A DNA stretch of 64,000 bases from Phocaeicola plebeius DSM 17135 (GTDB lineage: Bacteria; Bacteroidota; Bacteroidia; Bacteroidales; Bacteroidaceae): positions 248,001 through 312,000 of the forward strand of contig NZ_DS990122.1 in the NCBI RefSeq assembly GCF_000187895.1, in the 5' to 3' direction. Every line of letters begins with the position of its first letter. Positions within the stretch are counted from its first letter, which is position 1. Below are positions 27,126-35,873 of this stretch, one piece after another. The translations under genes and the position numbers were made by a program. A model generated the notes under the pieces. That model saw only the letters and a list, made by a program, of their open reading frames with translations, made no database searches and was not told the origin of the DNA.

Positions 27126-30100
27126 ATGAAAGACAGAACTTATTCTAGTCTGATGCGTTGCGCTTCTAACTTGCAACGCCTGTTCTTCTTAGCCTTGTTC
27201 TCTGTTATCGCTATTGGAGCGTATGCACAAGGTAAGACGGTGTCGGGTACGGTACTCGATAAAAGTGGGGAATCTGTAATTGGTGCAAGTGTAGTAGTAA
27301 AAGGAACTACTAACGGTACAATTACTGACTTTGACGGTAAGTTTACCTTATCTAATGTACCTAATGACGCTTCACTTGAAATCAGCTTTGTTGGCTACAA
27401 GACTCAAGTGATTCCGGTACAAGGAAAAACAACATTTAATGTCACAATGGCAGAAGACACCGAAGTGCTCGATGAAGTTGTCGTAGTAGGTTACGGTGTA
27501 CAGAAAAAATCGGATGTTACTGGTGCAATGGCACGTGTCGGAGAAAAAGAATTGAAAGCGATGCCTGTTAAAAATGCACTGGAAGGTATGCAAGGTAAAA
27601 CCGCCGGTGTGGACATTACTTCCAGCCAGCGTCCGGGTGAAGTAGGAAGCATTAATATCCGTGGTGTACGTTCTATCACTGCCGATCAAGGCCCGCTGTA
27701 TGTAGTAGATGGTATGATTATCCAAAACGGCGGTATCGAAAATATCAACCCGAGTGATATTGAATCTATCGACGTATTGAAAGATGCTTCTGCTACTGCT
27801 ATTTATGGTTCGCGCGGTGCCAATGGTGTAATCTTGGTTACTACTAAGAAAGGAAAAGAAGGAAAGATTTCATTGAATTATTCAGGAACCGTAACCTTTG
27901 AGACCCTGCATGATGTAACAGAAATGATGTCTGCTTCAGAATGGTTGGATTACGCTCGTCTTGCCAAATATAACATGGGATCTTATGCATCTGCAACTCC
28001 TGATTACGAAGCTGATAAAGCTGCGTTTGGCAGTGTAGCCGCTTCTTGGGCAAACATTGAAAAAGCATGGGAAGGAGGAACTTATGACCCTTCAAAAGTA
28101 GGTTCCTATGATTGGGCTTCCAATGGCAAACAAACGGGTATCACTCATGAACATACATTAAGCGCTTCTGGCGGTACAGACAAATTCCAGGGTTATGCTT
28201 CATTCGGATATTTAAATCAGAAAGGTACACAGCCCGGACAATCCTATGAACGCTATACATTAAAAACTTCTTTCGACGCTTCTCCTCTGAGTTTCTTTAA
28301 GATGGGTTCTTCAATCAACGCATCTTATTCAGATCAGGATTATGGTTACAGCTTCACAAAATCTGTTACAGGTTCTGGAGACCTTTATGGAGCATTGAGA
28401 AGCATGCTGCCATGGACTGTACCTTATGATGAAAACGGAGAATACATTCGTAACCCGAATGGTGATGTAAACATCATCAACCCTATTCGTGAACTGGATT
28501 ACAATACCAACCAGCGCCGTACATTCCGAGCTAATGCCAGCATGTATGCACAAGTAGACTTCGGAAAAATCTGGGAACCACTGGAAGGACTTTCTTATAG
28601 AATTCAGTTTGGTCCTGAATTCCAGTATTATACTCTGGGAATAGCCAATGCTGCAGAAGGTATCAACGGAGATGGAAACAATGGAGCTCAATACAAAAAT
28701 GAACAGAAACGTTCATGGACACTGGATAACTTGATTTATTACAACAAGACATTTGCTGAAAAACATAATTTAGGATTGACTTTGATGCAATCAGCTTCTG
28801 CTTATCACTATGAAATGGGTGATATGCGTGCTACTAATGTTGCTTCATCAGAAGAATTATGGTATAATATGTCTACAGCTGGTACATTAAGTTCATTCGG
28901 CACTGGACTGACAGAAACCCAGATGACTTCTTACATGATTCGTGCAAACTACGGATTCATGGATAAATACTTACTGACTGCATCTATGCGTTGGGATGGT
29001 GCTTCACAGTTAGCTCCAGGACATAAATGGGCAAGCTTCCCTTCTATGGCGTTGGCATGGCGCCTGGATCAGGAAAACTTCCTGAAAGACGTTAACTGGT
29101 TAAGCCAATTGAAATTACGTCTTGGATTTGGTATCACAGGTAATGCCGCTATTGCAGCTTATGCCACTAAAGGAGCTATTACCGGATTATACTACAACTG
29201 GGGACAAACAGATTCTTCATTAGGATATGTTCCTTCAGATCCTTCTGCAAAAGATCCGGCTAAGATGGCTAATCAGGATTTAGGATGGGAAAAAACAACT
29301 CAGTACAACGTAGGTATCGATTATGGATTCTTTAATAACCGCTTAAGTGGTAGTATTGATGCCTATAAGACTAAGACCAATGACTTGTTGCTCGGTATGA
29401 CAATTCCTTCATTAACAGGTTACACTTCTACATATGCCAACGTAGGAAAGACATCCGGATGGGGTATTGACTTACAGGTAAATGCCATTCCTGTTCAAAC
29501 AAAAGATTTCTCTTGGAATACTACATTGACATGGTCTATGGACCGTAACAAGATTGAACAGTTATCTAATGGAAGAACTGAAGATGTAAACAACAGATGG
29601 TTTGTAGGTGAAGAAATCGGTGTATACTATGATTATGTATATGATGGAATCTGGAAAACATCTGAAGCTGAAGAAGCTGCAAAATATGGTCGTAAACCTG
29701 GTCAGATTAAAGTAAAAGATTTAAATCAGGATGGTTCTATTGATGCCACAAACGACCGTCAGATTGTCGGTAAAGTACGTCCTGACTGGACTGCCGGATG
29801 GAATAATACATTCAGCTACAAGAATTTTGAACTTTCATTCTTTATCCTTTCACGTTGGGGCTTTACCGTTCCACAAGGAGCTGCCACTCTTGACGGCCGT
29901 TACATGATGCGTAAATTGGACTATTGGGTAGCTGGCACCAACGAAAATGCACAATATTACTCTCCGGGTTCAAATGGAGAGGCTGCAGATACATACAGCT
30001 CTTCTATGAACTATCAGGATGGTTCATACATCAAAGTACGTAATATTTCTTTGGGATATAACTTTACTTCTAAGCAACTGAAAAATGTAGGATTGAACAA

Positions 30101-30257
30101 TCTTAAAGTATACGTACAGGCCATGAACCCATTCACTATTTATAAAGCTTGTGACTGGTTGGATACTGATTTGCTTAACTATGATAATAACACTAAAACA
30201 TTTGGTTCTGCAACAACTCTGAAGAGCTTTGTTATCGGTGTTAATATTGGATTCTAA
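27126..30257 (+). CDS. SusC-like TonB-dependent transporter (rhamnogalacturonan locus)
   Basis: A 1043-residue outer-membrane transporter importing oligosaccharides with TonB energy. Layout: signal sequence ending near AIGAYAQ (about residue 35), carboxypeptidase-regulatory-like domain (TVSGTVLDKSGESVIGASVVVKG), TonB region LDEVVVVGYG, plug domain (GMQGKTAGVDITSSQRPGEVGSINIRG, SATAIYGSRGANGVILVTTKKG), then the beta barrel ending SFVIGVNIGF. The long N-terminus MKDRTYSSLMRCASNLQRL before the hydrophobic core is common in SusC homologues. The SusD partner follows after 18 bp. Its place among pectin enzymes implies rhamnogalacturonan oligosaccharides as cargo. Confidence 0.96.
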   Translation: MKDRTYSSLMRCASNLQRLFFLALFSVIAIGAYAQGKTVSGTVLDKSGESVIGASVVVKGTTNGTITDFDGKFTLSNVPNDASLEISFVGYKTQVIPVQGKTTFNVTMAEDTEVLDEVVVVGYGVQKKSDVTGAMARVGEKELKAMPVKNALEGMQGKTAGVDITSSQRPGEVGSINIRGVRSITADQGPLYVVDGMIIQNGGIENINPSDIESIDVLKDASATAIYGSRGANGVILVTTKKGKEGKISLNYSGTVTFETLHDVTEMMSASEWLDYARLAKYNMGSYASATPDYEADKAAFGSVAASWANIEKAWEGGTYDPSKVGSYDWASNGKQTGITHEHTLSASGGTDKFQGYASFGYLNQKGTQPGQSYERYTLKTSFDASPLSFFKMGSSINASYSDQDYGYSFTKSVTGSGDLYGALRSMLPWTVPYDENGEYIRNPNGDVNIINPIRELDYNTNQRRTFRANASMYAQVDFGKIWEPLEGLSYRIQFGPEFQYYTLGIANAAEGINGDGNNGAQYKNEQKRSWTLDNLIYYNKTFAEKHNLGLTLMQSASAYHYEMGDMRATNVASSEELWYNMSTAGTLSSFGTGLTETQMTSYMIRANYGFMDKYLLTASMRWDGASQLAPGHKWASFPSMALAWRLDQENFLKDVNWLSQLKLRLGFGITGNAAIAAYATKGAITGLYYNWGQTDSSLGYVPSDPSAKDPAKMANQDLGWEKTTQYNVGIDYGFFNNRLSGSIDAYKTKTNDLLLGMTIPSLTGYTSTYANVGKTSGWGIDLQVNAIPVQTKDFSWNTTLTWSMDRNKIEQLSNGRTEDVNNRWFVGEEIGVYYDYVYDGIWKTSEAEEAAKYGRKPGQIKVKDLNQDGSIDATNDRQIVGKVRPDWTAGWNNTFSYKNFELSFFILSRWGFTVPQGAATLDGRYMMRKLDYWVAGTNENAQYYSPGSNGEAADTYSSSMNYQDGSYIKVRNISLGYNFTSKQLKNVGLNNLKVYVQAMNPFTIYKACDWLDTDLLNYDNNTKTFGSATTLKSFVIGVNIGF

Positions 30258-30275
30258 TCATAAAATTAAGGAACT

Positions 30276-32372
30276 ATGAAACTAAATAAAATATTATATA
30301 CTGCATTAATGATCAGTTCTATGGGAAGCAGTCTGTCTTCATGTAAAGATTCTTTCCTGGATGAAGAACTAATTACCCAATATAGTACTGACCGGTTTGA
30401 AACCCAAGAAGGTCTCGATGAACTGGTTACCGGTGCATATCAGAAATTGAAATTTAAATATAACTACATTTGGGCAATCGAATGCTACAACATGGGAGTA
30501 GATGAATTTACCGATGCAAACAATACTATGCCTGCATGGAATCACTACAGCCAAGACTTGAACTCTGCAGAAACAGGCGCTAACCAACCGGTCTGGGATA
30601 ATTTCTATGGCTTGGTAGAACCGGCAAATATCATCATTGCCAATATGCCTCAATATTACGATAAAAATAGTGCTACCTATAAAACCCGTTTGGGAGAAGG
30701 CTATTTTTTAAGAGCGTTTGCCTATTTTGAACTGGTTAAACAATTTGGCGGTGTGCCCCTTAAGCTAACCCCTTCAACCAGTGTAGAGACCTATTTCACA
30801 CGCGCATCTGAAGAAGATGTTTACAAACAGATTATCAGCGACTTCCAAGAAGCTTATAACTTGTTGCCAGAAAGCCCAGAGCAGACAGGCCGTATTACAA
30901 AATATGCCGCTGCCCATTTTTTAGCTAAAGCACATCTGTTCCGTGCTTCTGAGTTATACAGTGGATGGAACTCAAGCTATGTTGCTGAAGACTTGGACGC
31001 CGTAATTCAGTACGGTTCGGAAGTGGTAAGCAAACACCCGATATGTACTAACTACGTAGAACTTTGGGACTACCAGGAACCTAATGGAGCAAATGAAAAA
31101 GTCAGTGAAGTCGTATTGGCAGCACAGTTCTCAAACGATGAATCTACATGGGGACGTTACGGTAATCAGATGCATCTGTATTACCCATCTGTATACCAGG
31201 ATATACAGGGAACTAAACGTGACATCTCTGGTGGCCGTGAATTCTCTTATGTAAGTGCAACTGAATATACCATGCAGGTATTCGACCGAGTTAATGACTC
31301 CAGATTCTGGAAATCATTTATTACTTGCTATGGAGCAAACGACACAGCCGGAGCACCTACATGGACTGAAGAAGATATAAATAACGGCGCACCCGCAGGT
31401 GTTAATGTGGGAGATAAGCGTTTTATCGCTGGAGAAGTAGGTATCAAATATATCGTTAACGAACCGGGAGACGACCGTTTTGAAAACTACTCAACAGGGG
31501 CAGCTGATATCAAAGTAAAGAAAAATGGAGAGATTTGTGCACCACACACATTTGTACGTTATTTCAAAGGTGAAAATCAGCTGAACTGGAACCTCTCTAC
31601 ACACACAGGAAACTATTATAACATTATTCCTCACAAACGCTCTGTTGCATTGTCTAAGTTCCGTGACGGTTCGCGTAACTCTATTGCTTCTCAGTTTGGA
31701 ACTCGTGATGCCATTATCGCACGTTCAGCTGATGATGTGCTAATGGTAGCAGAAGCTTATATCCGTAAAGGAGAAAGCCATTATGCAGACGCTATCACCT
31801 GGATTAACAAATTGCGTGACCGTGCTGCCTATAAAGAAGGTGAAGACAGAAGTGTAAACGTGGATGGTGGTCAATCTTACAAAAACAACACATACTGCTC
31901 CGGAAAAGGAGGAGGTTACTCTGCTGACGGAGCCATCTATTCTGAACAGAACACTTATTATGAATCTAATAACCTGGAAGGACAGGAAAGTGTTTACAAT
32001 GCACAGTCATCTCTTTCAGGCATGCACCTGAACAGCGTAGACGATGTATATAATTCTCAAACAGATGCACCTATCTATCAGGCACTGAATTGCACTAGCA
32101 ATGCAGAAAAAATGATGTGCTTCTTGTTGAACGAACGTACACGTGAACTTTGTGGTGAAGGATATAGATGGGAAGACCTGGCACGTACAAAAACTCTTGA
32201 TGCACGCTGGCATGCATTTAACGACGGTGTAAGCCGTGGTATCGGTGAGTTTAACCCAGACAAACATTACTATCGCCCAATTCCACAATCATTCCTTGAT
32301 GGTATCACAAATGAGAGTGGAGCAGCTTTGACCAATGAGGAAAAACAAGCAATGCAGAATCCTGGCTATTAA
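30276..32372 (+). CDS. SusD/RagB-like glycan-binding lipoprotein (rhamnogalacturonan locus)
   Basis: A 698-residue surface lipoprotein partnering the SusC protein upstream. The signal peptide ends at the lipobox LSSC (Cys at about residue 23), followed by KDSFLDEELITQYSTDRF. The SusD helical scaffold is clear (EGLDELVTGAYQKLKF, GEGYFLRAFAYFELVKQFGGVPL, ERTRELCGEGYRWEDLARTKTL) and the C-terminus is YRPIPQSFLDGI..NPGY. At 698 residues it is larger than the common 500-600 of SusD proteins, with inserted segments in the middle (SADGAIYSEQNTYYESNNLEGQ). A terminator follows at once, closing the SusC-SusD operon. Confidence 0.95.
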   Translation: MKLNKILYTALMISSMGSSLSSCKDSFLDEELITQYSTDRFETQEGLDELVTGAYQKLKFKYNYIWAIECYNMGVDEFTDANNTMPAWNHYSQDLNSAETGANQPVWDNFYGLVEPANIIIANMPQYYDKNSATYKTRLGEGYFLRAFAYFELVKQFGGVPLKLTPSTSVETYFTRASEEDVYKQIISDFQEAYNLLPESPEQTGRITKYAAAHFLAKAHLFRASELYSGWNSSYVAEDLDAVIQYGSEVVSKHPICTNYVELWDYQEPNGANEKVSEVVLAAQFSNDESTWGRYGNQMHLYYPSVYQDIQGTKRDISGGREFSYVSATEYTMQVFDRVNDSRFWKSFITCYGANDTAGAPTWTEEDINNGAPAGVNVGDKRFIAGEVGIKYIVNEPGDDRFENYSTGAADIKVKKNGEICAPHTFVRYFKGENQLNWNLSTHTGNYYNIIPHKRSVALSKFRDGSRNSIASQFGTRDAIIARSADDVLMVAEAYIRKGESHYADAITWINKLRDRAAYKEGEDRSVNVDGGQSYKNNTYCSGKGGGYSADGAIYSEQNTYYESNNLEGQESVYNAQSSLSGMHLNSVDDVYNSQTDAPIYQALNCTSNAEKMMCFLLNERTRELCGEGYRWEDLARTKTLDARWHAFNDGVSRGIGEFNPDKHYYRPIPQSFLDGITNESGAALTNEEKQAMQNPGY

Positions 32373-32401
32373 CCAAAACCTTATTTTTCCATACAATTTT
32401 A

Positions 32402-32437
32402 AGAGACGCTTTTCAAAAAAGAGAAGCGTCTCTTTTT
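32402..32437 (+). terminator. Intrinsic terminator after the SusD gene
   Basis: Perfect 10-bp stem AGAGACGCTT/AAGCGTCTCT with a 12-nt loop, then TTTTT. Confidence 0.85.
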
Positions 32438-32501
32438 ATACAAATTTACAGCAACATGTACAATACTCCAGTCCCTAAGACAGAAGCTTTCCCGTACTTT
32501 G
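32437..32501 (+). promoter_or_regulatory. Promoter and paired operator half-sites of the PL26-like gene
   Basis: -7 box GTACTTTG at 32494-32501 (one mismatch to TAnnTTTG) and no TTTG at -33. Half-sites TATACAAATTTACAGC at 32437 and TGTACAATACTCCAGT at 32457 are 20 bp apart, the second starting 37 bp before the -7 box. Confidence 0.55.
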
Positions 32502-32528
32502 TAAAATGATTATTTTTCCAATAAAACT

Positions 32529-35500
32529 ATGAAGAAACTGTGGTTAATAGGACTTTTGATGTATAGTCCGTTTACGATGAATGCACAATCCGGAACAACA
32601 TCCGGACTGGACAAAAGCCATTTCAGCAAATACTGGAAGGTGGAATCCGAATCTCCTGACTATAAAGTTTCCTTTTCAGGAGATACCTGTGAAATTTTGT
32701 CTCCTAAAGGACTGACTCTGTGGAGAAAAGAAAAAATGTCGGGCAACGTCACCATTGAATACGATGCCTGTGTGGCAGTAGAAGGGAAACCAGGTGACAG
32801 ACTAAGCGACTTAAACTGCTTCTGGATGGCTTCCGACCCGAAAGCTTCTGACATCTGGAAACGCATGAACTGGCGAAACGGAGTTTTCGTAAACTGCTAC
32901 AGCCTTCAGCTGTATTATCTGGGATATGGAGGTAACTACAATTCTACCACTCGTTTCCGCCGTTATGACGGCAATGAAGCCGCGGTAACAGATGAAAAGG
33001 TACGTCCTGCCATTTTGAAAGAATACAAAGACCAAGATAATCTGTTGACAGCAAATAAATGGTATCACATTAAGATTCAAAATACAGACAACAGGGTACG
33101 CTATTACATCGATGGGAAATTACTTGTCGACTTTTATGACCCGTCACCACTGACTTCCGGCTGGTTCGGTTTCCGTACCACATTGTCCCGAACCCGTATT
33201 ACTAATTTCAAATACTCCATTGAAAAAGAAAAAGCTACTGAAGCTCCTTTACACTGGATTGGAAAGGTTCCAGAACAAGCACGCCCCATCAGTTTTGGAG
33301 TTCCGTTCAAACAAGGTAAAGTAAAATCAGGTACCCCCTTGTGTGTACAAACTGAAAACGGAGAATTAGTGGAGGCCGACACATGGACCACAGCATACTG
33401 GCCCGATGGATCTGTAAAATGGGCAGGTATGGCTGCTGTTATTCCGGGTAATACCCGTTCAGTAAAAGTAATACCTTCTTCTAAAAAGAAAAAAACGACC
33501 AATACAGAAGAAATTCATGTCACAGAATCCGATAACCAACTGACTATAGCCACTGGAAAAATTACTGCTTTTATCCCTAAATCTGGAACTTGTATTCTAG
33601 ACAGTCTTCTGTATGGGAATGTGAAAGTAGGTGGAAAGGCGGATTTAATTGCCAGCACACAAGATTCTCCATCACGAGAAGATGCCACTGAGATTCATTA
33701 TCAGTCATTCAATAGCCTCATCAAAAAAGCCGTAATTGAACAGCAAGGAAAAATACGTACTACCATCAAACTGGAGGGTGTACAGCAGGGAAAAGACGGA
33801 CGTGAATGGCTTCCGTTCACTCTGCGTATGTATTTTTACGCAGGAAATGAGCAAATCAAAATGGTACACTCTTTCATCTACGATGGAGACCAAAACAAAG
33901 ATTTTATCCGCTCACTAGGAGTACGATTCCAGGTTCCGATGAGAGAGGATTTATATAACCGTCATGTAGCCTTCGCCTGTGCCGACGGAGGTGTATGGAG
34001 CGAACCGGTTAAACCGCTGGTGGGAAGAAGAATCCTGACACTCGACAAAGACCAAAGCTGGCAGAAACAACAGATGGAAGGAAAACGCATTCCTGAATAC
34101 CAACGTTTTGATGCAAAAAACAGAAGTTTGATTGACAATTGGGCTGCATGGGATAATTTCCGTCTCTCTCAACTTACAGACAATTCTTTCAGCATCCGCA
34201 AACGGGCCACAGAAGACAGTCCCTGGATTGGTACGTTTACCGGCACACAAGCCGGAGGATATGCTTTTGCCGGTGATGTCAGTGGAGGAATAGGAGTTGC
34301 CTTACAGGATTTCTGGCAAGCTTATCCTTCTACCCTGGAAGTACAACATGCACGCAGCCAGGAAGCTTCACTGATTGTCTGGCTATGGAGTCCGGAGTCA
34401 GAAGCTATGGACTTAAGACACTATGACAAGGTGGCACATGACCTGATAGCCAGCTACGAAGACGTACAGGAAGGAATGAGTACCCCCTATGGTATTGCTC
34501 GCACACACACACTGACCGTTGTTCCACAAGCTGCTTATCCAGGTAAAGCCGGCATTGCAGAAACGGCACAGATTCTATCAGAAGCAGCTCCGCTGATGTG
34601 TACACCGGAATATCTCCATGCCTGCCGGGCTTTTGGCATCTGGTCATTACCTGACAGAAGTAATGCGCAGCGCAGTAAGGTAGAAGACCGCCTGAATGCT
34701 TATATCGATTTATATCAAAACGCTATTGCCCAACATAAATGGTATGGCTTTTGGAACTATGGTGACTTAATGCATGCTTACGATCCGATACGCCACTCTT
34801 GGAGATACGATGTAGGCGGATATGCGTGGGATAACACCGAACTAGCATCCAACATGTGGCTGTGGTATAATTTCCTGCGTACAGGACGGCAGGACATCTG
34901 GAAAATGGCAGAAGCCATCACACGTCATACGGCAGAAGTGGATGTATATCACATTGGTCCCAATGCAGGCTTAGGAAGCCGTCACAACGTCAGTCACTGG
35001 GGATGCGGTGCAAAAGAGGCTCGTATCAGTCAGGCCGCCTGGAATCGTTTCTATTATTACCTGACCACAGACGAAAGAGCCGGCGACTTAATGAAAGAAG
35101 TAACCGATGCAGACCAGAAGCTGTATACACTTGACCCGATGCGTTTGGCTGAGCCGAAGAGTCAGTTCCCATGCAGCGCACCTGCCCGATTACGCATCGG
35201 CCCCGACTGGCTGGCCTACGCTGGTAATTGGATGACTGAATGGGAACGTACGCAAAATACGAAGTACCGTGACAAGATTATCACAGGCATGAAGAGCATT
35301 GCAGCCCTGAAAAATGGATTGTTCACCGGAAATATGGCCTTAGGATATGACCCGGCAACTGGAGTTATCAGTTATGAGGGAGACCCCAATAAACAAAATA
35401 CCAATCACCTGATGACTATTATGGGAGGCTTTGAAATAATGAATGAAATGCAGGAAATGATTCAGGTTCCGGAGTTCAACAAAGTATGGCTGGAACATGC

Positions 35501-35786
35501 ACGTGACTACAAACAAAAAGCACTCGAAATTACGCATAATCGTTTCCGGGTTTGCAGACTGATGGCATACGCTGCATCCCATCTGTATGACCCGAAAACA
35601 GCTGCAGAGGCCTGGAAGGATTTATGGAGCAAACTGGAACATACTCCGGCACCGGAATTCAAGATAGAAAAAGTGCTTCCTCCAGAAGTTCCGGCAACTA
35701 TGGATGAATGTAAGACAATCAGCACCAATGATGCTGCTTTGTGGAGTCTGGATGCGATTTATATGCAGGAGGTAATTCCGCAGTAA
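32529..35786 (+). CDS. PL26-like exo-rhamnogalacturonan lyase with N-terminal DUF6250 module
   Basis: A 1085-residue secreted protein (signal peptide about 1-19). Residues about 25-235 form a concanavalin-like DUF6250 domain (GNVTIEYDACVAV, NKWYHIKIQNTDNRVRYYIDGKLLVDF, GWFGFRTTLSRTRITNFKYS). The rest resembles the PcRGLX/YetA family: an N-terminal RIFT-type barrel (ARPISFGVPFKQGKV, YWPDGSVKWAGM), a central beta-sandwich and a C-terminal alpha/alpha toroid (WRYDVGGYAWDNTELASNMWLWYNFLRTGR, GSRHNVSHWGCGAKEARISQA). PcRGLX is an exo-acting rhamnogalacturonan lyase (PL26) that splits the Rha-GalA backbone. Lyase activity here is inferred from family and context. It forms its own transcription unit between two terminators. 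Confidence 0.82.
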   Translation: MKKLWLIGLLMYSPFTMNAQSGTTSGLDKSHFSKYWKVESESPDYKVSFSGDTCEILSPKGLTLWRKEKMSGNVTIEYDACVAVEGKPGDRLSDLNCFWMASDPKASDIWKRMNWRNGVFVNCYSLQLYYLGYGGNYNSTTRFRRYDGNEAAVTDEKVRPAILKEYKDQDNLLTANKWYHIKIQNTDNRVRYYIDGKLLVDFYDPSPLTSGWFGFRTTLSRTRITNFKYSIEKEKATEAPLHWIGKVPEQARPISFGVPFKQGKVKSGTPLCVQTENGELVEADTWTTAYWPDGSVKWAGMAAVIPGNTRSVKVIPSSKKKKTTNTEEIHVTESDNQLTIATGKITAFIPKSGTCILDSLLYGNVKVGGKADLIASTQDSPSREDATEIHYQSFNSLIKKAVIEQQGKIRTTIKLEGVQQGKDGREWLPFTLRMYFYAGNEQIKMVHSFIYDGDQNKDFIRSLGVRFQVPMREDLYNRHVAFACADGGVWSEPVKPLVGRRILTLDKDQSWQKQQMEGKRIPEYQRFDAKNRSLIDNWAAWDNFRLSQLTDNSFSIRKRATEDSPWIGTFTGTQAGGYAFAGDVSGGIGVALQDFWQAYPSTLEVQHARSQEASLIVWLWSPESEAMDLRHYDKVAHDLIASYEDVQEGMSTPYGIARTHTLTVVPQAAYPGKAGIAETAQILSEAAPLMCTPEYLHACRAFGIWSLPDRSNAQRSKVEDRLNAYIDLYQNAIAQHKWYGFWNYGDLMHAYDPIRHSWRYDVGGYAWDNTELASNMWLWYNFLRTGRQDIWKMAEAITRHTAEVDVYHIGPNAGLGSRHNVSHWGCGAKEARISQAAWNRFYYYLTTDERAGDLMKEVTDADQKLYTLDPMRLAEPKSQFPCSAPARLRIGPDWLAYAGNWMTEWERTQNTKYRDKIITGMKSIAALKNGLFTGNMALGYDPATGVISYEGDPNKQNTNHLMTIMGGFEIMNEMQEMIQVPEFNKVWLEHARDYKQKALEITHNRFRVCRLMAYAASHLYDPKTAAEAWKDLWSKLEHTPAPEFKIEKVLPPEVPATMDECKTISTNDAALWSLDAIYMQEVIPQ

Positions 35787-35805
35787 CACCATATTAATAG
35801 ATAAT

Positions 35806-35852
35806 AAAAACGGCTTTAAATGACAGGAAAACATCATTTAAAGCCGTTTTTT
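35806..35852. terminator. Bidirectional terminator between PL26-like and GH42 genes
   Basis: Stem of at least 16 bp, AAACGGCTTTAAATGA/TCATTTAAAGCCGTTT, flanked by A and T runs on opposite sides in the gap between convergent genes. Confidence 0.85.
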
Positions 35853-35873
35853 ACATTCTATATTTTCTCTCTT

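Noticed and set aside
27126..32372. Mobile element or conjugative module around the SusC/SusD pair
   Set aside because: No transposase, integrase or tra genes; all neighbours are glycan enzymes with ordinary operon spacing.
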